From the NCBI GenBank assembly GCA_934717555.1, contig CAKUYY010000011.1, positions 1-33,793 of the forward strand: a stretch of 33,793 bases of DNA, given 5' to 3'. The notes beneath the pieces are model-generated. The model searched no databases. It was given only the letters and a program-made list of their open reading frames with translations, and was not told the DNA's origin. The stretch comes from an uncultured Clostridium sp. (lineage in GTDB: Bacteria; Bacillota; Clostridia; Oscillospirales; Acutalibacteraceae). Of this stretch, positions 15,766-22,534 are shown in pieces (position 1 is the first letter of the stretch; each line of letters begins with the position of its first letter). The translations under genes and the position numbers were made by a program.

Positions 15766-15805
15766 CACTCTTCCTCCTATCGGAAGTATCGTTCTTCTAT
15801 CCCAT

Positions 15806-15834
15806 ACTATACCGGATTTTCTCTACAGAGAAAA
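15806..15834 (-). promoter_or_regulatory. promoter of the Crp-type gene with palindromic operator
   Basis: On the minus strand the -10 is TATAGT (15806-15811). A palindrome with arms TTTTCTCT and AGAGAAAA separated by two bases (15817-15834) covers the -35 position. The palindrome does not resemble the classical Crp or Fnr half-sites, but its position is right for a repressor or autoregulator. Confidence 0.45.
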
Positions 15835-15862
15835 GTCGCATGATGGAAATCAACCAGTCCGC

Positions 15863-15891
15863 TTGCGCCTTATTGCGGGAAGCAGTACAAT
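15863..15891 (+). promoter_or_regulatory. promoter of the YbaK-family gene
   Basis: TTGCGC, a 17-bp spacer and TACAAT lie 36 bases before the start codon, divergent from the Crp-type promoter. Confidence 0.5.
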
Positions 15892-15927
15892 ATCACTATC
15901 AAATTGGAAATAGGAGTGGAATAAAAA

Positions 15928-16398
15928 ATGGGAATTGAGCAGGCCAGGGCATATTTACAGCAATGGGGAATACAGAATCAAATTTTAGAATTTGATTCTT
16001 CCTCTGCTACTGTGGAATTGGCGGCACAGGCTTTGCACTGTGAACCGGGGCGTATTGCTAAAACCCTTTCCTTTTTGGTAGACGGGGAGGCCGTTTTGGT
16101 GGTGGCAGCCGGGGATACCAAAATTGACAATGCCAAATTCAAAGCCCAATTTCATACAAAAGCGAAAATGTTAACCCCGGAGCAGGCTGTGGAACTGGTG
16201 GGCCATGCGGTAGGGGGCGTATGCCCTTTTGGGGTGAAGGACGGCGTCAAGGTCTATCTGGATGTTTCCCTTCAACGTTTCGATATCGTTTATCCCGCCT
16301 GCGGCAGCAGCAACAGCGCCATTGCGTTGACACCTTCCCAGCTGGAACGATATTCCGGCAGCCTGGGATGGATCGATACCTGTAAACTTCGGGCATAA
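15928..16398 (+). CDS. YbaK/EbsC-family aminoacyl-tRNA deacylase
   Basis: Members of this family hydrolyse mischarged tRNAs (for example Cys-tRNA-Pro) in trans and resemble the prolyl-tRNA synthetase editing domain. The 156-aa protein shows SSATVELAAQALHCEPGRIAKTLSFLV with the conserved Lys in KTLSF (about residue 46), AGDTKIDNAKFKAQF, MLTPEQAVELVGHAVGGVCPFG with the GxxCPFG signature, and the C-terminal GSSNSAIALTPSQL. AGGAG lies upstream at a slightly long spacing. It is monocistronic and ends at a bidirectional terminator. Substrate specificity cannot be read from the sequence. Confidence 0.9.
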   Translation: MGIEQARAYLQQWGIQNQILEFDSSSATVELAAQALHCEPGRIAKTLSFLVDGEAVLVVAAGDTKIDNAKFKAQFHTKAKMLTPEQAVELVGHAVGGVCPFGVKDGVKVYLDVSLQRFDIVYPACGSSNSAIALTPSQLERYSGSLGWIDTCKLRA

Positions 16399-16446
16399 AA
16401 AATCCTCCGGTTGGGAGCCATGACTTCCAACCGGAGGATTTTTTAT
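16397..16446. terminator. bidirectional terminator
   Basis: AAAATCCTCCGGTTGG pairs with CCAACCGGAGGATTTT, with T-runs on both strands, between two convergent genes. Confidence 0.9.
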
Positions 16447-16467
16447 TTTCTATCCAAAAAGAAGAAT

Positions 16468-16836
16468 TTATTTTTCTTTCTCTTTTTCCTCCTGATCTTT
16501 TTCCTGATTCACCGACCGTTCCACCGCCAGCCGTTCCGCTAATTCCCGCACCTTATTATCTAGCTGGGAAACCCGGATGGTCATGAGGAATAACTTAATC
16601 AGCAAAATGAAGATCGTCAGCAAAAAGACAAAGTTTACCGTAGAATAAATTCCCAGCAGCCGGGTAAAGAAGTCCGCCAGTCCCGGGAAAATACTGACCA
16701 CAAGCAGGATCACGGAAAAAATCACCCAGAAAATGGAATCCTCAATCTGCACTTTGGATTGACGGATTTTCCTCATCATATATAGGATGGTTAAAAGGGA
16801 AGCAATAATCAAAATAATACGCAGTACAATACTCAT
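16468..16836 (-). CDS. DUF2304 membrane protein
   Basis: The 122-aa protein has three membrane helices (about 3-23, 34-56 and 62-86), then a charged coiled-coil-like tail (QLDNKVRELAERLAVERS) ending in Lys/Glu repeats. The helix pattern and length match DUF2304, whose members nearly always accompany a family-2 glycosyltransferase, as here. A role as membrane partner of that enzyme in polyprenyl-phosphate sugar transfer is inferred from the pairing. It lies 32 bases downstream of the glycosyltransferase and has GGAGGAGG upstream. Confidence 0.88.
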   Translation of the reverse strand: MSIVLRIILIIASLLTILYMMRKIRQSKVQIEDSIFWVIFSVILLVVSIFPGLADFFTRLLGIYSTVNFVFLLTIFILLIKLFLMTIRVSQLDNKVRELAERLAVERSVNQEKDQEEKEKEK

Positions 16837-16868
16837 AGCAGCAAATCCTCCTCCTTTTCACCCATGGG

Positions 16869-17564
16869 TTAAGATACCGCCCGTTTCCGGAACAGCTGTA
16901 CCAACATAATAGAGATCCCCATCCTCATCATATAAGAAAGGGACTTGGAAAAGGTCAAATAACTTTGCCCCTCAATGCGCTCGTCCATTGTCGCCTGTAC
17001 TTCCGACACCTTCGCCCCGTGTTTCATCAAATAAGAGATGGTATCGGGCTCAGGGCCATAGTTGATATTGGAAGCAAATTCATGGATCATAGTACGGTCA
17101 AACATACGCATCCCGGAAGTGGGGTCCTTGATCCGTTTTCCAGTGGTGAGTCTCATCGCGAACGAAATCAGATGGCTGCCTACCATACGCATAGTAAAGG
17201 GTTTCTTTTCCGTCACAAAACGGGAAGCGATCACAATATCGTTTCCTTTTTGCATTTCTTCCAGCATAGGGGCAATGAACTCCGGCCTGTGCTGCCCGTC
17301 GGCGTCAAACTGGATGGCGTAAGCATACCCCATACGGTCGGCATATTTCAAGCCGGTCTGGAACGCGCCCGCCAAGCCCAGGTTGACCGGAAGGTCAATA
17401 AGATGATAGCCGTGCTCCCGGCAGATGGCGGCGGTACGGTCTTTGGAACCGTCGTTGATGACCACATAATCATACTGCGGATAATTCTGGATCAGATTAT
17501 CCACCACGCGGACGATATTCTTTTCTTCATTATAAGCAGGAATAATCACTAAGACCTGATTCAT
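16869..17564 (-). CDS. family 2 glycosyltransferase (polyprenyl-phosphate sugar transferase-like)
   Basis: The GT-A domain starts at once with VLVIIPAYNEEKNI and continues with YDYVVINDGSKDRT, NLGLAGAFQTGLKYA and the metal/sugar-nucleotide motif QFDADGQHRPE. Late segments SGMRMFDR and GPEPDTISYL resemble dolichyl-phosphate-mannose-synthase-type enzymes. The product probably moves a hexose from a nucleotide sugar to undecaprenyl phosphate at the inner membrane face (inference). I chose the ATG at 17564, behind AAAGGA and directly before the conserved core. A longer frame to 17630 would add 22 residues without a ribosome binding site. Confidence 0.92.
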   Translation of the reverse strand: MNQVLVIIPAYNEEKNIVRVVDNLIQNYPQYDYVVINDGSKDRTAAICREHGYHLIDLPVNLGLAGAFQTGLKYADRMGYAYAIQFDADGQHRPEFIAPMLEEMQKGNDIVIASRFVTEKKPFTMRMVGSHLISFAMRLTTGKRIKDPTSGMRMFDRTMIHEFASNINYGPEPDTISYLMKHGAKVSEVQATMDERIEGQSYLTFSKSLSYMMRMGISIMLVQLFRKRAVS

Positions 17565-17953
17565 CGTTCCCATTCCTTTATCATTCTTTTTTCTCAAAAA
17601 TAACAGAGATAAACTCCATAACAAGCCCATTATACAATTTTCAATATTCTAACACTATTATACCGAAAAATCAAGATATCGCCATATTTCCCTGTTTTTC
17701 TTCCTTTTTACTCCTTTAAAAAACTTCTATGGCCATAGTTAGTATTTCCATGTTTTTCCGTATCTAAATAAAATGGGGGATTTTTTGTATGGAAATCTAT
17801 ATTTTTCCGCCAGATCCCTATATAAATAAAAAATTCACGTTATCTACGCACCGTAGAATTGATCTCCTTCTTGTTGAAAACCCTTTATTTTCCCTTGTCA
17901 TGCGCCGGGATTTCGACTAGAATAGACCCAAAAAGAGAAAGGAAGATTGCCTG
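17565..17953. other. AT-rich divergent intergenic region
   Basis: 389 bp with no gene. It contains TATAAT-like sequences on the minus strand at 17629-17634 and 17657-17662 (possible -10 elements for the glycosyltransferase, without good -35 boxes) and the plus-strand promoter at 17895-17923. Nothing else was recognised. Confidence 0.45.
17895..17923 (+). promoter_or_regulatory. promoter of the mltG-like gene
   Basis: TTGTCA, a 17-bp spacer and TAGAAT give a leader of about 23 bases with AAAGGAAG before the ATG at 17954. Confidence 0.7.
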
Positions 17954-18911
17954 ATGAAACGGTGTTTATCATTTTTACTGCTTTTTCTGTTTTGTGTCGC
18001 GTTTTCCGGATGTCAAGGAAAAGAGAATACCAGCAGTATCTCCTCCGTCGTCTCTTCGGAATCCCAAGACCGCCTAGTGGATACTTTGCCGCCTCCCCGG
18101 TCAGACATTGAGGACGAGCTTGCCTCTTCCCCCGAGATATCCTATCCTGAAGAAAATTCTGTTTCTTCAAAGCATTCCTCAAGTTCTGTACCATCCACCC
18201 CCGAAACCGTTAAGATTACCTTCCCGGAAGGGAAAACCTTTGCCCAAATGGCGGAGATTTTGGAGCAAAAAGGGGTGTGTACCAAACAGCAACTGTTGGA
18301 CACCATCAATACCTATGATTACAGTTATTATCCCCTGGTAGCCGCCCCAACCCCATAATGAACACCGCTGTTTCCGTTTAGAAGGGTATCTGTTCCCTGC
18401 CACCTATACATTCGAGCTGAACATGAAGCCCGAAGACGTGCTAGGGATGTTCCTGCGGGCCGAAGAACAGTATATCACGCAGGAGGATCGGCAAAGAGCG
18501 GCTGAGCTGGGATATTCCATGGATGAAATTCTCACCATTGCTTCCCTGATCCAAGGAGAAGCGGGAAACCCTGATGAACTAGCCAAGGTATCCTCCATCA
18601 TTCATAACCGTCTCCAAGCGGGGATGAAACTCCAGATGGATTCCTCCATCCGTTATGTGGAAAACTCTGTGAAGCCCTATATCACCGGCGATATCAACCG
18701 GTATAACTCCTATTACAATACCTATAAGTGTCCCGCTCTCCCCGCCGGTCCTATTTGCAACCCAGGCAAACAATGGATTACCGCCGCGCTTTATCCGGCG
18801 GATACCGATTATCTGTATTTTGTCAACGACGCAAACGGCAACTATTATTATGCCAGTACTTATGAAGAGCATATAGCAAACTGCGAAGCAGCCGGTATCC
18901 CCATCTCCTGA
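17954..18911 (+). pseudogene. mltG: MltG-family endolytic murein transglycosylase, lipoprotein type, frameshifted
   Basis: MltG cleaves nascent glycan strands at the outer membrane face. The first frame (17954-18358) starts with a lipoprotein signal peptide (FSGC, Cys20), a Ser-rich linker and the LysM-like ITFPEGKTFAQMAEILEQKGV. It then runs into TAA. The second frame, open from about 18330 to 18911, continues exactly where expected: HNEHRCFRLEGYLFPATYTF, ASLIQGEAGNPDEL with the likely catalytic Glu, IIHNRLQAGMKLQMDSSIRY, PALPAGPICNPG and YLYFVNDANGNYYYASTY. The break lies in the C-rich run near 18340-18355 (GCCGCCCCAACCCC); removing one base restores a frame of about 319 codons. This is either a real recent mutation or an assembly error. 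The lipoprotein anchor in place of the usual transmembrane helix is also unusual. Confidence 0.85.
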
Positions 18912-18951
18912 TCTCCTGTAAATCTGGACGTTTTGTAATATCTGTACTTTC

Positions 18952-18993
18952 AAGAGGGTTCCTTTTTCAAAACAGGATCCCTTTTGTTTTTTT
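18952..18993 (+). terminator. terminator after the mltG-like gene
   Basis: AAGAGGGTTCCT pairs with AGGATCCCTTTT with one mismatch and wobble pairs, then a run of T. Confidence 0.65.
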
Positions 18994-19117
18994 ATCTCTG
19001 AAAAATTTTTATCCGCTCATAAATTTTCCAAGGGGACCCTTTTCTACAGTCCGGGATATCCTTTACCCGTTGCCGTGCCGTTTTCGGTCTGTTCACAAAA
19101 TTTTTCAGAATTTTTGA

Positions 19118-19207
19118 TATAATAAAACAAATGCCGGTTTTTTGGAAAGTTCCAGGCAAAATCTTACAAAAATGCAATTTGACTTTTCGTTTTATGCGTA
19201 CTATCAT
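19118..19207 (+). promoter_or_regulatory. two candidate promoters for the SEDS-PBP operon
   Basis: The upstream one is an extended -10 (TGATATAAT, hexamer at 19118-19123). The downstream one is TTGACT (19179-19184), a 17-bp spacer and TATCAT (19202-19207). The latter gives a leader of about 100 bases. The leader also contains TTTCTC and GAGAAA stems close to the ribosome binding site. Confidence 0.55.
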
Positions 19208-19312
19208 TTTGTTGAGTTTTTCGGAACATACTAACAAAGGTTTCAAACTACTAGAGAAATAGCCGAATGGGTTCTTTTTCTCTTTATTCTTTTGAGAAAG
19301 GAGGCGATACCA

Positions 19313-20998
19313 GTGCCGGACTTCTCTTCTCCGGATATCCTGCTGTCGCTGATCCTGTTTATTGTACGGATTTTGCAGCCGTTTTTCGCTCTGCTGATTT
19401 TATATCATATCTTTTCCTCTATGCGAAATCATCAGAGGGAAGAGCAGCCATTGGTGGTGCTGGATAACCTGGTCACACGGGACCGGATTCCCGTGATATA
19501 CTGGGAAAATTCCATCGGACGGAGCAAAACCTCTGATATTATGCTGGCGGATCAGACTGTTTCCCGCAACCATGCGGTGCTGTACCGCCGGGAAGAGGGA
19601 TGGATGATCGCCGATACCGGGTCGAAATCCGGTATCCTGCTCAATGGGCACAAGGTTGAGAAACGCGCCACGCTCCATGTGGGGGATCAGATGACTCTGG
19701 GGACCACCACGCTGGTGTTGCAGCGGGCGGAACGGCCTGTCAAACGCCGGGGTTCCTGGTTTTTTGACAAACGGAAAAAGCCCTCTATTTCCCCTTCTTT
19801 GCTTTTGTTTTTTGTCTCTTTCTTTCATCTGGTATGCGCTTTGCAAGTCTGTTTTGCCGCAGACCCTTTCTCCTGGGAGCCGCTGCTCCCATTCGCCGCT
19901 GTGACGGCGGCGGCCTGGATTTTGTTTTTCTTTACCCGAACGATTTTTCACCGAGTAAGCTTTGAACTGGAAACCTTTGCGATCTTTCTTTCCGGGATTG
20001 GGGTAGCCCTGATTTCCGGCGTGGATGTAAAAAATACCGTCACCCAAGTGGCCGCTCTGGTCATTGGGATGTGCCTGTTCTGTTTCTTGATCTGGTTCAT
20101 TGGGAATCCAGACCGGGTGATGAAGTGGAGGCTCCCCCTGGCTATTTTGGGGTTGGGCCTGCTGGCCGCCAATCTGGTTTTGGGCACGGTGGTCAACGGT
20201 TCCCAAAACTGGATCTACATTGGCCCTTTCTCCATCCAGCCTTCGGAATTCGTAAAAATTATTATGATTTTGGTGGGTACCTCCACCCTCAACTGCCTGC
20301 AAACCGGTAAGAACATGACGGAATTTATCGTCTTCTCCGCCCTTTGTATCGGGGCGCTGTTCCTCATGGGCGACTACGGAACCGCTTGTATCTTCTTTCT
20401 GACTTTCTTAATTGTAGCGTTTATCCGGTCCGGCAATATCCGTACCATTATCTTTTTATGTTCGGCGGCTGTACTGGGAGTTTTTGTGATCCTTCAGCTC
20501 AAACCTTATATCGCCAACCGTTTTGCCGCCTGGGGCAAGGTATGGGAATATGCAGACGGGCTCGGTTACCAGCAAACCCGGGTGCTTTCCTATTCCGCCA
20601 GCGGCGGCCTGTTTGGCATGGGGCTTGGGCAGGGGAACCTAAAATATGTGGCGGCTTCTACCAGTGACCTGGTCTTTGGTATGATCTGTGAGGAGATGGG
20701 CGTGCTTTGCGCCTTGATCATCGCCGCTTCCCTAGCCGCGCTGGCCCTATACGCTGTCACCGTCAGTTCCCGCAGCCGATCCACCTTATACTCCATCGCT
20801 TCCTGTTCCGCCGCGGGAATGATGGTTTTTCAGGCCTGTCTTAACATCTTTGGCGCTACGGATATTCTTCCTCTCACCGGTGTCACTTTGCCCTTTATTA
20901 GTATGGGAGGTTCCAGCCTGATGTCGGTATGGGCTTTGCTTGCCTTTATCAAAGCGTCGGATGAGCGGACATATGCTGCAAGGAGGCGAAAAACATGA
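19313..20998 (+). CDS. FHA domain-SEDS (FtsW/RodA/SpoVE) fusion protein
   Basis: SEDS proteins polymerise lipid II into glycan strands with a partner class B PBP. The order here is a membrane helix (about 8-34), a cytoplasmic FHA domain (about 65-137) and a SEDS core of about ten helices (160-555). The FHA domain keeps the phosphothreonine-reading set: GR (69-70), SRNH (84-87) and NG (111-112). The SEDS part shows VNGSQNWIYIGPFSIQPSEFVK (about 294-315), GDYGT, WEYADGLGYQ (Asp415), SGGLFGMGLGQG and STSDLVFGMICEEMG. The GTG at 19313 follows AGGAGG by eight bases; a TTG at 19292 lies within the leader and is less likely. The stop overlaps the PBP start (ATGA). The FHA domain suggests control by a Ser/Thr kinase such as PrkC (inference; no kinase in the window). 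Confidence 0.93.
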   Translation: MPDFSSPDILLSLILFIVRILQPFFALLILYHIFSSMRNHQREEQPLVVLDNLVTRDRIPVIYWENSIGRSKTSDIMLADQTVSRNHAVLYRREEGWMIADTGSKSGILLNGHKVEKRATLHVGDQMTLGTTTLVLQRAERPVKRRGSWFFDKRKKPSISPSLLLFFVSFFHLVCALQVCFAADPFSWEPLLPFAAVTAAAWILFFFTRTIFHRVSFELETFAIFLSGIGVALISGVDVKNTVTQVAALVIGMCLFCFLIWFIGNPDRVMKWRLPLAILGLGLLAANLVLGTVVNGSQNWIYIGPFSIQPSEFVKIIMILVGTSTLNCLQTGKNMTEFIVFSALCIGALFLMGDYGTACIFFLTFLIVAFIRSGNIRTIIFLCSAAVLGVFVILQLKPYIANRFAAWGKVWEYADGLGYQQTRVLSYSASGGLFGMGLGQGNLKYVAASTSDLVFGMICEEMGVLCALIIAASLAALALYAVTVSSRSRSTLYSIASCSAAGMMVFQACLNIFGATDILPLTGVTLPFISMGGSSLMSVWALLAFIKASDERTYAARRRKT

Positions 20999-22380
20999 AA
21001 ACTACCCGTGTCCGGTCTATGATCGTTTTCCTTTTGGCGGCCTCTTTTGTTTTTGGGTTAGGGGTCTTTTTTTTCCGTTTGATCTTTCATGGAGAAGCTT
21101 GGGCCACCAGTTCTGTCAACCAGCATTTATCCGGCTCCGGTTCCTTGAGTACCGCCGGGCAAGTCCTGGACCGGAACAATGTCGTATTAGCACAGACGGT
21201 GGACGGCAACCGGGTATACAACGCCGATGCCGATACCCGGAAAGCCATGCTGCACACAGTGGGGGACAATGAGCGTTTTATTTCCACCGCCGTGCAAAAC
21301 GCCAACCGCTCTGATCTGGCCGGTTATAATTTCTTTACCGGCATCACACTGCCCCAGATCACAGGAAAGGGCAGCGATATCCACCTGACCTTAGATAGTG
21401 ACGTGTGCCGCACTGCTTACCAGTCTATGAACGGCCGTAAGGGGGCTGTCATGGTCTATAACTATAAAACCGGGGAAACGATCTGCATGGTGAGTACGCC
21501 CACCTTTGACCCCAATAATCCTCCGGATATCAATGGGGATTCCAGCGGCCAATATGAAGGCGTTTATCTTAACAACGTGCTTTCCTCCGTTTATACGCCA
21601 GGTTCCACCTTTAAAGTGATTACCTGTGCCGCTGCGATCGATTATATCTCTGATATCAACAGCCGTACTTTCACCTGTAATGGTTCTATCGACGTCAACG
21701 GCCAGAAGATCACCTGCATGGCCCATCACGGCAATATCAGCTTTGAAGAAGCCATGTCCCAGTCCTGTAATGTGGTGTTTGCCGAAATCGCCATGGAGCT
21801 CGGAAAAGACAAGATGACAACAGAAGCGGAAAAACTGGGCTTTAACCGGTCTTTTTCCGTAGAAGGGATTTCCACCGCCAAAAGTGTCTACGATGTATCC
21901 CAAGCGGACGAAGCTGGCCTGGGCTGGTCTGGTATTGGGCAGTATACCGATCTCTCCAATCCCATGCATATGGCGATCCTGATGGGGGCAATCGCCAACG
22001 GCGGGCAGCCGGTTATGCCCTATTATATCAGTGAAGTGACTTCTCCGCTGGGGATCGCCACCCATACGGGAAAAGGCAAAAATGGCGACCGCCTGATGAC
22101 GGAAGGGACTGCCAACGCCCTGGGGGATATCATGCGCTATACCGTTAAGAACCATTATGGCGATGATCTGTTCCCCGGCCTGACCGTATGCGCAAAAACA
22201 GGTACTGGCGAGGTTGGCGAGGGAAAGCAGCCCAATGGCTGGATGGTAGGATATACCACCGACGAGGACTGCCCGCTGGCTTTTGCCGTTATTGTGGAAA
22301 ACGGCGGTTTTGGAATTTCTTCCGCCGGCCCTGTAGCGGAAGCCGTATTGCAGGAAGCCGCCAAATCCATTCGCGGATAA
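20995..22380 (+). CDS. class B penicillin-binding protein (peptidoglycan transpeptidase)
   Basis: The enzyme crosslinks peptidoglycan and pairs with the SEDS polymerase encoded just before it. The 461 residues show an N-terminal anchor (about 8-30), a short dimerisation-like region (AGQVLDRNNVVLAQT) and a transpeptidase domain with all three catalytic motifs: STFK at 204-207 (nucleophile Ser204), SCN at 257-259 and KTG at 401-403. It is short for a PBP2/SpoVD type, resembling the actinobacterial PbpA that pairs with RodA. The four-base overlap with the SEDS gene indicates coupled translation. A role in elongation or spore cortex cannot be decided from sequence. A hairpin follows the stop. Confidence 0.94.
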   Translation: MKTTRVRSMIVFLLAASFVFGLGVFFFRLIFHGEAWATSSVNQHLSGSGSLSTAGQVLDRNNVVLAQTVDGNRVYNADADTRKAMLHTVGDNERFISTAVQNANRSDLAGYNFFTGITLPQITGKGSDIHLTLDSDVCRTAYQSMNGRKGAVMVYNYKTGETICMVSTPTFDPNNPPDINGDSSGQYEGVYLNNVLSSVYTPGSTFKVITCAAAIDYISDINSRTFTCNGSIDVNGQKITCMAHHGNISFEEAMSQSCNVVFAEIAMELGKDKMTTEAEKLGFNRSFSVEGISTAKSVYDVSQADEAGLGWSGIGQYTDLSNPMHMAILMGAIANGGQPVMPYYISEVTSPLGIATHTGKGKNGDRLMTEGTANALGDIMRYTVKNHYGDDLFPGLTVCAKTGTGEVGEGKQPNGWMVGYTTDEDCPLAFAVIVENGGFGISSAGPVAEAVLQEAAKSIRG

Positions 22381-22403
22381 ATCAAGTGTTTTCTATCTAT
22401 TGT

Positions 22404-22442
22404 TACCGCCTTCCCGGTGAGATGAGATCGCCGGGAGCGGTA
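22404..22442 (+). terminator. hairpin after the PBP gene
   Basis: TACCGC plus TCCCGG pair with CCGGGA plus GCGGTA (12 bp with a two-base bulge), followed by the T-rich TTTCTATGTCTCTTTTTC. Probably a terminator or attenuator ahead of the yfhO-family gene. Confidence 0.6.
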
Positions 22443-22534
22443 TTTCTATGTCTCTTTTTCCCGCGCTTTTCCTTTTTCGGGTTTTCTATCGGCCATCCGG
22501 ATTCTACTCCAACGAAAGCGAGGTTTTTCCATTC

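Noticed and set aside
18340..18360. Programmed frameshifting in mltG
   Set aside because: There is no slippery heptamer of the usual type or downstream stimulatory element seen, and MltG is not known to use recoding; a mutation or sequencing error is simpler.
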